Below, in pieces: positions 7,013 to 14,215 of a DNA stretch of 14,215 nucleotides. Source of the DNA: Opitutia bacterium UBA7374 (GTDB lineage Bacteria > Verrucomicrobiota > Verrucomicrobiia > Opitutales > Coraliomargaritaceae); assembly GCA_002469895.1 (NCBI GenBank), contig DKOA01000001.1, positions 1-14,215 on the forward strand, read 5' to 3'. The translations under genes and the position numbers were made by a program. Under the pieces are notes generated by a model. It was given only the letters and a program-made list of their open reading frames with translations, ran no database searches and was not told the origin of the DNA. The stretch's first letter is position 1. Every line of letters begins with the position of its first letter.

Positions 7013-8116
7013 ATGACTGAGATTCCTGCCACTATGACGGGTGCCTACCTGCCCGGAAACGGTACCGTTGCCTACAAAGAATACGATATTCCACAGCCCG
7101 GACCGGGTGAGGTTTTGATCCGCACAAAGGCATCTACGATTTGTGGGTCTGATATTCGCTGCATCTACTGCGAGCACGTGGGAAAAGGCCCTGAAGGTTA
7201 TCAACCGGAGACCATCGCCGGCCATGAACCATGCGGAGAGATTGTGCAATGCGGGCCCGGCATGCGTCGCTTCGGTAAAGGAGACCGCGTAATCGTCTAC
7301 CATATATCCGGTTGTGGGATGTGTAATGATTGTCGACGCGGTTATATGATTTCCTGCACCAGCGACGAATATCGCAAAGCCTACGGCTGGCAACGCAATG
7401 GAGGGATGGCACCCTATTTGTTGGCCGAAGAAAAGGATCTTGTCGCCCTGCCGGATGCACTAAGTTATACCGATGGTGCCCAAGTCGGTTGTGGTTTTGG
7501 TACTGTCTACGAAGGTCTGGAAAAAATTGGTATATCCGGTAATGACGCCGTACTGATTACTGGCTTGGGTCCGGTAGGATTAGCCGCTGCAATGCTCTGT
7601 CGCGCATTGGGTGCTTCTAAAATCATTGGCATCGAGGCGGTGCCCGATCGTATTGAGAATGCCAAAACACTAGTCTTACGTAAGGATAGTGGAATCAAGC
7701 TCTTTGATGCAGTGCTCCCCGCAGGCCCAGACAACGTAGCTGAGGTGCACGCCCTGACCGGCGGTATGGGTTGTGAAAGGGTTGTTGAGTGCTCCGCGCA
7801 TCCGGCTGCTCGGCTTACCGCGGTACAAGCCGCGCGCAAGTGGGGAAAAATTGTTCTAATCGGGGAGGGCGGTTTGATGAGCCCGGATTTCGCACCTAGT
7901 CGGGACATGATTCACGATCAGAAAACTCTTTTCGGCAGTTGGGTCACGAATATCTGGCGAATGGAGGAACTGGTCGAGCGGCTGGTTCGCTGGAACATTC
8001 ATCCGAGTGATCTGATTACCCATCGCTTTTCTCTGGAAAAGGCTCCGGAAGCCTATGAGCTGATGCATAGCGGACGCTGCGGAAAGGTCGCCATCTGTTT
8101 CGACGGGGAAGTTTGA
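7013..8116 (+). CDS. Zinc-dependent medium-chain alcohol/polyol dehydrogenase
   Basis: This 367-residue MDR-family enzyme has a GroES-like N-terminal domain and a Rossmann domain, and oxidises an alcohol or polyol. Catalytic zinc ligands are C44 (TICGSD) and H71-E72 (AGHEPCGE). Four cysteines, C101, C104, C107 and C115, form the structural zinc lobe. The dinucleotide motif is TGLGPVGLAAA (183-193). The acidic E208 at the end of the second strand (IIGIEA) favours NAD over NADP. The closest general types are sorbitol/threonine-dehydrogenase-like enzymes, and the substrate cannot be fixed. A second in-frame ATG at 7034 is a possible start; the first one is chosen because it keeps the short spacing to the upstream gene. 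Pairing with the aldo/keto reductase in a fucose block suggests action on L-fucose, L-fucitol or a downstream hydroxy compound. Confidence 0.88.
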   Translation: MTEIPATMTGAYLPGNGTVAYKEYDIPQPGPGEVLIRTKASTICGSDIRCIYCEHVGKGPEGYQPETIAGHEPCGEIVQCGPGMRRFGKGDRVIVYHISGCGMCNDCRRGYMISCTSDEYRKAYGWQRNGGMAPYLLAEEKDLVALPDALSYTDGAQVGCGFGTVYEGLEKIGISGNDAVLITGLGPVGLAAAMLCRALGASKIIGIEAVPDRIENAKTLVLRKDSGIKLFDAVLPAGPDNVAEVHALTGGMGCERVVECSAHPAARLTAVQAARKWGKIVLIGEGGLMSPDFAPSRDMIHDQKTLFGSWVTNIWRMEELVERLVRWNIHPSDLITHRFSLEKAPEAYELMHSGRCGKVAICFDGEV

Positions 8117-8160
8117 TCAATCTCACTCCAAAGGGGCAGAGATAGTCGAACTCAGTAGCT

Positions 8161-8190
8161 AGCGCTTTCTCTTAAAGCGTAGGGGACGCT
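8161..8190. terminator. Small overlapping hairpins between convergent genes
   Basis: CGCTTT (8163-8168) pairs with AAAGCG (8174-8179) around a 5-base loop. AGCGT (8176-8180) can instead pair with ACGCT (8186-8190). The two structures share bases and exclude each other. The site sits in the 107-base gap between the dehydrogenase (+) and ispG (-), where a two-way terminator is expected. The stems are short and no T tract is present, so the call is weak. Confidence 0.3.
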
Positions 8191-8223
8191 GATGCATGCC
8201 TGTGTCGACCGCTTAAAATGAAA

Positions 8224-10281
8224 TCACTCAGGTGGGTCGATCCACTTGCCCTGAGAACGGATAAGTTCGACCAGTCGTTCTAGTGCCTCTTCTGAAGGCA
8301 CGTTGTACTGTACACACTCCTTGCCAACATAGAGATTGATTTTACCGGGAGCCCCCCCGACATAGCCAAAATCCGCATCGGCCATTTCGCCCGGGCCGTT
8401 AACGATACAGCCCATAATAGCAACGGTTACACCTTTGAGATGACCGGTACGGGCACGGATGGTTTGTGTTACACTCTGTAGGTCAAAGAGGGTACGGCCA
8501 CAACTCGGACAGGCGACAAACTCGGTCTTCGATATGCGGGCACGAGCTCCCTGAAGTATATTATAGGCGAGAGTGGTTGCTTTTTCCAGGGTCGGTTCAG
8601 TTTCAATACTAATCAGGTCACCAATCCCGTCACAGAGCAATGCGCCACTATAAATACTGGATTCAAGCAATCGATCTGAGAAATACTCCTTGGGTTGGAT
8701 CGTGTTGTTAGCAGTGTTGCGTATCCAGAAAGGAACCCCCGGCAGGTACTTTGCCGCCGAGTGTAGGAGAGAGCGGGCCTGTCCTAAGGCATGTTGTTCG
8801 CTCGTAGTCACACCGGAGGAAGACAATAGCAAATTGCTTTGATCGACTGATTGAAAAATCGGGCCAATCTCATTTTCCAAGGCAGCGGTCGTACAATCGA
8901 TAGCTAAATTGAAATCCTTCTTTTGACAGAACTGAAGGAGTGCAACTGCGTAATAAGCATCCTCCGCAGCAAAGGACTGAACTAAAGTTGTTCCGGATAG
9001 ACCTTCCGGCCAATCAAATATCTCCAGCTCAGAGAGATCTATGCCTTGCCCCAGAGACAGAAAAAATGCCGGGACTACCGAGTGTAGGGCTTCGTGCAGA
9101 AGCTTGTAAAATGAAAGGTCTTCGGGGCTCTCCAGAGTTAGTTGTATTCCTTCAATAAGGCTTTCCCGGAGAGTCGTTTGTGTGCGACAGACGTCTTCGA
9201 TAATTCCAGTAGTATCGGATAGAGGCCGATGAGTTTTAACCACAACTGCGGGCACGATATCGCTACCGATACGGCAATCGGCCCCAAGCTTGGTATCTTT
9301 GCTAACTCTTCGCTGAAAAGAGTAGGGGTCGATCGAATCACTCTCTTCATTGAGATGTGTTTGGTTTTGCCCCCAAAGGGCCATTGCCTTGTCAGCCAGA
9401 TCGCGGGCGACCGGGATTTCATAGATCGGATCCTCGGTCAGGGAAACACGAATGGTATCGCCGAGTCCGTCGTTCAGCAATGATCCGATACCAATCGCGC
9501 TTTTGACCCGTGCATCTTCACCATCGCCCGCTTCCGTTACGCCGAGATGAAGCGGATAGTCCATGCCTTCCTCATCCATGCGGGCCACGGCGAGTCGATA
9601 GGCTTCGATCATGACTTTCGGATTACTCGCCTTCATGGACAAGCAAATGTCACGGTAGCCATGGTTTTCAGCTATGCGGATAAATTCCAGCGCACTCTCG
9701 ACCATGCCGAGCGGCGTATCACCATAGCGGTTCATGATGCGATCCGATAGCGAACCGTGGTTCGTCCCAATACGCATGGCACGACCCAGTTTCTGGCAAA
9801 GCAGGACGATCGGAGAAAATGCCTCATATAATCGATCGATTTCCTCAGCATATGCGCTGTCGCTGTACTCGCGCACGGCAAACTTCTTTTTGTCCGCATA
9901 ATTGCCCGGATTGATTCGGACTTTTTCGACATGGAGGGCGGCCTCCATCGCAGCCGAGGGCAAAAAATGAATATCAGCGACTAAGGGAACCGCGCATTTT
10001 GCGGCGCGTACTTTACGGGAAATATCGCCCAGTGCTTGTGCCGCTTTTTTATTCGGTGCAGTGATGCGAACAATTTCGCAACCGGCTTCCGCCAACGCGA
10101 GCGTCTGAGCAACCGTGGCATCGATATCCTGTGTGTTTGTCGTGGTCATCGACTGCACTCGAACAGGGTTGTTGCCGCCTATAGATAGATTGCCGATAGC
10201 CACTTCGCGGGACTTTCGTCGAATCGCCTGATAGCGGGAGCCGCAGTAAGGGAGCCGTGTACTGGATTCACTTGAAGTCAT
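8224..10281 (-). CDS. ispG: 4-hydroxy-3-methylbut-2-enyl diphosphate synthase (long-form IspG/GcpE)
   Basis: This enzyme converts MEcPP to HMBPP in the MEP isoprenoid pathway, using a [4Fe-4S] cluster. At 685 residues it is the long form, as in plants, chlamydiae and Bacteroidetes, rather than the ~370-residue E. coli form. The TIM-barrel domain covers about 20-315: VRVQSMTTTNT (40-50), ADIHFLPSAA (102-111), RINPGN (122-127), GTNHGSLSDR (172-181) and HLGVTEAGDG (245-254). An inserted domain spans about 320-580. The C-terminal reductase domain carries C591 and C594 (ACPSCGRTLFDL), C625 (IMGCIVNGPGE) and E632, matching the spacing of the four E. coli cluster ligands. It is the last gene of the - strand operon, 24 bases after rseP. 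No Shine-Dalgarno sequence precedes the ATG. Confidence 0.96.
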   Translation of the reverse strand: MTSSESSTRLPYCGSRYQAIRRKSREVAIGNLSIGGNNPVRVQSMTTTNTQDIDATVAQTLALAEAGCEIVRITAPNKKAAQALGDISRKVRAAKCAVPLVADIHFLPSAAMEAALHVEKVRINPGNYADKKKFAVREYSDSAYAEEIDRLYEAFSPIVLLCQKLGRAMRIGTNHGSLSDRIMNRYGDTPLGMVESALEFIRIAENHGYRDICLSMKASNPKVMIEAYRLAVARMDEEGMDYPLHLGVTEAGDGEDARVKSAIGIGSLLNDGLGDTIRVSLTEDPIYEIPVARDLADKAMALWGQNQTHLNEESDSIDPYSFQRRVSKDTKLGADCRIGSDIVPAVVVKTHRPLSDTTGIIEDVCRTQTTLRESLIEGIQLTLESPEDLSFYKLLHEALHSVVPAFFLSLGQGIDLSELEIFDWPEGLSGTTLVQSFAAEDAYYAVALLQFCQKKDFNLAIDCTTAALENEIGPIFQSVDQSNLLLSSSGVTTSEQHALGQARSLLHSAAKYLPGVPFWIRNTANNTIQPKEYFSDRLLESSIYSGALLCDGIGDLISIETEPTLEKATTLAYNILQGARARISKTEFVACPSCGRTLFDLQSVTQTIRARTGHLKGVTVAIMGCIVNGPGEMADADFGYVGGAPGKINLYVGKECVQYNVPSEEALERLVELIRSQGKWIDPPE

Positions 10282-10305
10282 GGCGGCAAAAGTCAGGCAA
10301 GCTAC

Positions 10306-11727
10306 CTAGGGAGTGGCCTCAACGATCGGTTTGTCTTTGATCAAACCAGTATCACGCCCCACCGTTTCCACATCAAACCGGGTAACATATAGCATCATCC
10401 CCAGTAAAAGTACGACAAAGCCAATCTGTAGTGATTCCATTAACTTCATCGGGAGTGGCCGCCCCGTGCATTTTGCAATGGTCGCAAAGAGCATGTGCCC
10501 ACCATCGAGAACCGGTAGGGGAAGGAGATTAAATATGGCCAAATTTACATTGATCAATGCAGTGAACCAGAGGAGGTCGACCCAACTTTGCTGTGACATA
10601 CGAGTCAAGCCGTGAACGATTCCTACAGGCCCACTCATGCTATCGAGGCGAATATCGGACTTGCGGTGTAGCAGTGCATAGAGAGTACGCTGCATGGTTT
10701 CGGCAAACGAATATAATTGTTCGATTGGGTTGGAATGTACGATTTCGGTTTTGTATTGAAAATCATACATAAAGCCAAATTTCGGGCTGGTTACTCCATT
10801 CGCATCCGTTGTCATTTTAGGCTGAACCGGAATGATGACCTCTTTGCCTCGTCGTTCGACGGTTATGTTGATAACCCGCTCGGCATTTTCCGCCAGGTAG
10901 CTCGATAAAACATTACCGGAAACAACCGGATCCTGATCGAGCTTGAGGATGCGATCACCAGGAAGAAGCCCGGCAGCCTGAGCCGGCATACCATCAATCA
11001 AGCCCATAACAATCGGACCGGAAAACTCATCGGTTTCGGGATGGATCCCCAAGTAACGGACTTTTCGTGAAGAGATCAGTTCCGGGTAGACGGTGAATTC
11101 CATTTCCCGGCCATCGCGCAGTACGTCCAGCTCGACCACCGGACGACCATCCTCCTCGCGACCGACGCCGGTGACTAATGCGCTTTGAAACTTCCACCAA
11201 CTATTAATTGATCGACCATCCACCTGTACAATCTCATCGCCCGACTTAAGGCCGGCTGCATGGGCCGGACCCGGCACCTGTTGACCGTCGGAATTGATGA
11301 TCTGTGTAGCTAAACCGCCAATGACCGTAGTTTTAACTTCTTCGCGGCCTACGATCCAAAGCAGGATGGAAATAAGTAGGGCCAACAACACATTGAAAAC
11401 CGCGCCCATGACGGCAACGATCATTTTATCGGTATAGCTGATCGGTGGCAGTCGATTTATGGATGCATCTTCACCGCCCTCCAAGCGTCCCATGTCGGCC
11501 AGCTGGGGGAGTGAGACATAGCCACCGAGTGGTATTAATGAGAGCCGAAAGTCCGTGTCCTTCCAGCGGAAACCAAAGAGACGCGGCCCGAATCCAATGG
11601 AAAAACGATCCGCTACAAGACCTCTTTTCTTGGCCGCAATAAAGTGCCCCAGCTCGTGGATAAATATACAAAAGCCGAGCGCAAAGAGTGCGATCAATAT
11701 ATGCCAGATGTTGCCGAAGAGAGCCAT
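10306..11727 (-). CDS. rseP: RseP-like site-2 intramembrane zinc metalloprotease
   Basis: This 473-residue M50-family inner-membrane protease cleaves membrane-embedded substrates, classically anti-sigma factors and leftover signal peptides. TM1 contains the zinc motif HELGH (24-28). It is followed by FSIGFGPRLF and LIPLGGYV, the usual membrane-reentrant region. A TM segment lies near 101-126. Two PDZ domains follow: one with AAGLKSGDEIVQVDG (157-171) and one with AAGLLPGDRILKLD (251-264). NLLPLPVLDGGH (400-411) supplies the third metal ligand, D408. A last TM is near 433-449. The length is close to E. coli RseP (450). It lies between dxr and ispG, with gaps of 30 and 24 bases. A uppS-cdsA-dxr-rseP order is common in bacteria. 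No anti-sigma factor gene is in the window, so the local substrate is unknown. Confidence 0.95.
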   Translation of the reverse strand: MALFGNIWHILIALFALGFCIFIHELGHFIAAKKRGLVADRFSIGFGPRLFGFRWKDTDFRLSLIPLGGYVSLPQLADMGRLEGGEDASINRLPPISYTDKMIVAVMGAVFNVLLALLISILLWIVGREEVKTTVIGGLATQIINSDGQQVPGPAHAAGLKSGDEIVQVDGRSINSWWKFQSALVTGVGREEDGRPVVELDVLRDGREMEFTVYPELISSRKVRYLGIHPETDEFSGPIVMGLIDGMPAQAAGLLPGDRILKLDQDPVVSGNVLSSYLAENAERVINITVERRGKEVIIPVQPKMTTDANGVTSPKFGFMYDFQYKTEIVHSNPIEQLYSFAETMQRTLYALLHRKSDIRLDSMSGPVGIVHGLTRMSQQSWVDLLWFTALINVNLAIFNLLPLPVLDGGHMLFATIAKCTGRPLPMKLMESLQIGFVVLLLGMMLYVTRFDVETVGRDTGLIKDKPIVEATP

Positions 11728-11757
11728 AAGGTAAAAACTAGATAGTTAGAGTACAAT

Positions 11758-12906
11758 CTAAGTCGACAGACTGCAACAGAAGGTTCGGGTTTCCGCATCT
11801 ATCTGAAGACGATCCTCTATGGAACTTCCTGCAGGAGTGGATCCGAAATGATCCAACGCTTGGTCTATGCTATGCGGAATCGCAAGGTAAGGGATTTCAT
11901 ATTGCAGAAAGCGTTGAACCGCAATCTCGTTTGCCGCGTTGAAAACGATCGGTGCGGTTTCGCCAGCACGCAAACTTTGGTAGGCCATATTCAGGCAGGG
12001 GTAACGAGCAAAATCCGGAGCCGAAAATTCGAGTTTGAAGGCTTGCTTAAAATCGATCGTCGGTTCGACTGCCTGCATTCTCTCCGGATAGAGCAGGCAT
12101 TGCTGAATGGGGAAAGTCATTGAAGGGGGACTGAATTGACCGAGTATGTTGCCGTCCCTGAATTGAACAAAGGAGTGGGCGATGCTTTGCGGGTGGATGA
12201 CCACTTCAATGCGGTCCGCTTCGATTCCGAATAGCCAGTGTGCTTCAATGATTTCCAGTCCCTTGTTCGCCATGGTTGACGAATCAACTGTAATTTTTGG
12301 CCCCATTTTCCAGTTCGGGTGCTGTATGGCATCTTCCGGCAGTACATTTACTAACTCAGCCACCGGGAGGTCCCGAAATTGACCGCCGGATGCAGTCAGG
12401 ATTATTTTTTCCACTTCCTCCGTTTGATGCCCCTGAAGGCATTGGAATATCGCATTGTGTTCACTGTCAACCGGAAGCAAGCGTACGCCTTTACGCTGCG
12501 CGGCCTCAATGACGAGTGATCCACCTAAAACCAGCAGTTCCTTATTTGCCAGAGCGATGTCTTTACCCGCTTCAATCGCCGCCATGGCTGAACGCAGAGC
12601 CGATGCACCAACTGTTGCAATGAGTACAATATCGGCCTCCTCCATCGATGCCAGTTCAAGCAAGGCTTCCTCGCCTTGCTTGACGGTTGTTATTTCCGGA
12701 AAATCGGTAGGGCCGTCAATTGGCTTGGATAGAGCAGCCGTAGCGACAGAAAATTCCTGACAAATGTCCGCAAGTTGATGGTGGTTTGAATGTGCCGATA
12801 CAGCAATCAATCGCAAACGATCCGAATGCTTGCGAATAACGCGCAGGGCATTCTGACCAATACTTCCGGTTGCGCCCAGAAGTACAATATTTTTGCAAGA
12901 CTCCAT
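11758..12906 (-). CDS. dxr: 1-deoxy-D-xylulose 5-phosphate reductoisomerase
   Basis: This cytoplasmic enzyme rearranges and reduces DXP to MEP with NADPH, the first committed step of the MEP pathway. The N-terminal NADPH motif is LLGATGSIGQNA (9-20), with ALANKELLV near 118-126. The metal and substrate site is PVDSEHNAIFQ (145-155; D147, S148, E149), followed by TASGGQFRD (171-179), HPNWKMGPKITVDSS (196-210) and NKGLEIIEAHWLF (214-226), where E218 matches E. coli E231. IHPQSIAHS (237-245) completes the set. At 382 residues it is of normal length and complete. It lies 9 bases after cdsA and 30 bases before rseP, so it is almost surely co-transcribed with both. Confidence 0.97.
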   Translation of the reverse strand: MESCKNIVLLGATGSIGQNALRVIRKHSDRLRLIAVSAHSNHHQLADICQEFSVATAALSKPIDGPTDFPEITTVKQGEEALLELASMEEADIVLIATVGASALRSAMAAIEAGKDIALANKELLVLGGSLVIEAAQRKGVRLLPVDSEHNAIFQCLQGHQTEEVEKIILTASGGQFRDLPVAELVNVLPEDAIQHPNWKMGPKITVDSSTMANKGLEIIEAHWLFGIEADRIEVVIHPQSIAHSFVQFRDGNILGQFSPPSMTFPIQQCLLYPERMQAVEPTIDFKQAFKLEFSAPDFARYPCLNMAYQSLRAGETAPIVFNAANEIAVQRFLQYEIPYLAIPHSIDQALDHFGSTPAGSSIEDRLQIDAETRTFCCSLST

Positions 12907-12915
12907 TTGGTAGGT

Positions 12916-13746
12916 TTAGAGTAGCGTGTACTTAAATAACAAATAGCCAAGCGGAGCGGATAGAATTAGACTGTCTGTCATATCAAAGACGCCGCCTATG
13001 CCGGGGATTAGTTTGCCGGAGTCCTTCACCCCGGCCTGTCTCTTAAAAGCGGATTCGACCAAGTCGGAGGCAATTGAAGCAATGGCTAGGGGCACGGCCG
13101 AGAAAGCAGCTACCATAAAGGTAAATCCATCGGGAGCCGATTCCTTAAAGAAAAGAACGAGAATGCATCCCGCCAGCATAGCTGCTAAAATTCCCCCGAA
13201 AGCGCCTTCATAGGTTTTGTTTGGGCTGACCGTTGAGAGCGGAGTTCGGCCCAAACGCTTTCCCACAATAAGACCACCGGCGTCAGCGCTCTTGGCAACT
13301 GCGACGATCCATACACAGAGGAAGACGCCCGTATCTATGGAGTTACCGGTAGAGACAGCCAGCTTAACGATCTTGGGTAGGAAGTGCAGCAGGAAAGGTA
13401 CATAGATTAAGCCAAAAAGAGTCGGCATGAAACTACGCAAGCGACCGGCATGCAGATCAATCCGTATAATGGCCAGAGTGAGCACCAGAAAACTGAGCAG
13501 AAACAAATCATTACCCGAGTCGATACCTTCCAGATAATAACTGCCAAGCATGATGACCAGCCCACAGGTCAGGCCAAGCGCTCGCATAGGCCGCAGCTCC
13601 ATCTGCTCGAAAAGTTTGTACAGCTCCAACTGTGTTAAAAAAGCTAAGCCGGTTAGGAGAAAAACACCGGCATGGATACCAAATAGTGAAAGGGCTACAA
13701 TCACGCTTAGCCAGATTATGGCGAAGCTGATGATTCGTTTTTGCAT
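12916..13746 (-). CDS. cdsA: Phosphatidate cytidylyltransferase (CDP-diacylglycerol synthase)
   Basis: This inner-membrane enzyme makes CDP-diacylglycerol from phosphatidate and CTP. The chosen ATG at 13746 gives 276 residues beginning MQKRIISFAI, like many CdsA N-termini. The ATGs at 13764 and 13767 (10 bases after uppS ends) are also possible. The frame stays open up to an ATG at 13908, but that start would overlap uppS by about 130 bases and add 54 residues not typical of the family. Many hydrophobic segments are present. Conserved features include AKSADAGGLIVGKRLGR, LSTVSPNKTYEGAFGG and the signature ESAFKRxxGVKDSGKLIPG (231-249). The end of the signature reads GIGGVFDMTDS where the classical form is GHGGxxDRxDS, so the His and Arg are replaced. 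Its place between uppS and dxr matches a common bacterial gene order. Confidence 0.93.
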   Translation of the reverse strand: MQKRIISFAIIWLSVIVALSLFGIHAGVFLLTGLAFLTQLELYKLFEQMELRPMRALGLTCGLVIMLGSYYLEGIDSGNDLFLLSFLVLTLAIIRIDLHAGRLRSFMPTLFGLIYVPFLLHFLPKIVKLAVSTGNSIDTGVFLCVWIVAVAKSADAGGLIVGKRLGRTPLSTVSPNKTYEGAFGGILAAMLAGCILVLFFKESAPDGFTFMVAAFSAVPLAIASIASDLVESAFKRQAGVKDSGKLIPGIGGVFDMTDSLILSAPLGYLLFKYTLL

Positions 13747-13777
13747 GGAAGTATTTAATAGCATCATACTGTACGTT

Positions 13778-14215
13778 TTAAAAGTGGTTGATTTGGTCGC
13801 CGGTTTTTCCGTATCGACGCTCTCGTGAGACGAAGTCCTCAAGGGCTGCTTGTAGATGTTCGCCTGTAAAATCCGGCCATAAAACATCCGTAATGTGTAT
13901 TTCAGCATAGGCCGATTGCAGCAGCAAGAAATTGCTCAGCCTACTTTCACCTGACGTACGGATAACCAAATCAGGATCCGGCAAGTCTGTCGTATAGAGA
14001 TAAGAGCGAATGCTGTCGTAATTGATCTTATCTGGATCCAACCGGCCAGCGACAGCCTCCCGCGTCATCGCTGCTACGGCATCCACAAGTTCTGTCCGGG
14101 CGCCATAATTTAAGGCCAGTCCAAGCGTGTGCTTGGTATTGTGCGCGGTTGCCGCTTCTACTTCACGCAGACGCTTTTGTATCGCATCGGGTAGTTCATT
14201 ATAGCGGCCAATCAC
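13778..14215 (-). CDS. uppS: Undecaprenyl diphosphate synthase, C-terminal part (5' end outside window)
   Basis: This cis-prenyltransferase condenses IPP onto farnesyl diphosphate to make C55 undecaprenyl diphosphate, the wall-precursor lipid carrier. About 146 codons are visible. The first codon in the window (GTG) is read as an internal Val of VIGRYNELP, not a start. The N-terminal third, with the catalytic Asp-Gly-Asn motif, lies beyond the right edge. Visible family marks are LGLALNYGARTELVDA, DPDLVIRTSGESRLSNFLLLQSAYAE and WPDF. The Arg and Ser of RTSGE and RLSNF are the usual IPP-binding residues. It is the most upstream visible gene of the operon, and cdsA starts 10-31 bases after its stop. 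Together with Dxr and IspG it links isoprenoid supply to its main envelope use. Confidence 0.95.
   Translation of the reverse strand: MIGRYNELPDAIQKRLREVEAATAHNTKHTLGLALNYGARTELVDAVAAMTREAVAGRLDPDKINYDSIRSYLYTTDLPDPDLVIRTSGESRLSNFLLLQSAYAEIHITDVLWPDFTGEHLQAALEDFVSRERRYGKTGDQINHF

Noticed and set aside
6827..7393. 188-codon open frame on the - strand across the AKR/dehydrogenase junction
   Set aside because: It is antisense to two well-supported enzymes and shows no recognisable domain.
13747..13908. Upstream extension of cdsA to an ATG at 13908
   Set aside because: It would overlap uppS by about 130 bases in another frame and add a 54-residue N-terminus unlike other CdsA proteins.
1..14215. 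CRISPR array, tRNA, insertion sequence or phage attachment site
   Set aside because: No short regularly spaced repeats, cloverleaf, transposase gene or terminal inverted repeats were seen; the only sizeable repeat is the two protein modules.

Overview
The window looks like chromosomal DNA from a marine-type Verrucomicrobiota bacterium, most likely an Opitutae/Puniceicoccales relative. This is inferred from three things: a long, domain-inserted IspG, a CdsA with an altered C-terminal signature, and a secreted fucosidase next to a fucose permease. No 16S or other phylogenetic marker is present, so the placement is provisional. Base composition looks close to balanced throughout, and there are no insertion sequences, tRNAs, rRNAs or CRISPR arrays.

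Left part (1-8116, all + strand). The window opens inside a large secreted-type beta-sandwich protein. It has two homologous ~216-residue modules, a LamG-like region and a short C-terminal domain, and it ends at a strong hairpin (2263-2305). An intergenic region rich in dyad symmetry follows (2306-2544), including a 33-bp imperfect palindrome. Four genes then run in the same direction: a FucP-type L-fucose/H+ symporter, a signal-peptide-bearing GH29 alpha-L-fucosidase, an aldose-reductase-like aldo/keto reductase, and a zinc-dependent medium-chain dehydrogenase. Together they suggest release of L-fucose outside the cytoplasm, import, and redox conversion inside. The canonical FucI/FucK/FucA genes are absent here. 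The reductase and dehydrogenase could either oxidise fucose or isomerise it through a polyol; both ideas are inferences.

Right part (8224-14215, all - strand). This is a compact core operon read right to left: uppS (5' end outside the window), cdsA, dxr, rseP, ispG, with gaps of about 9-31 bp. It joins two MEP isoprenoid enzymes (Dxr, IspG), the undecaprenyl diphosphate synthase that consumes the product, CDP-diacylglycerol synthesis and the site-2 protease RseP. It is therefore an envelope-lipid and envelope-stress unit.

The fucose block and the core operon converge at 8117-8223, where small overlapping hairpins lie. The points most worth a second look are the palindrome upstream of fucP, the paired NAD-type reductase/dehydrogenase, the atypical FucP residues and loop, the CdsA signature change, and the absence of Shine-Dalgarno sequences before every start in the window.
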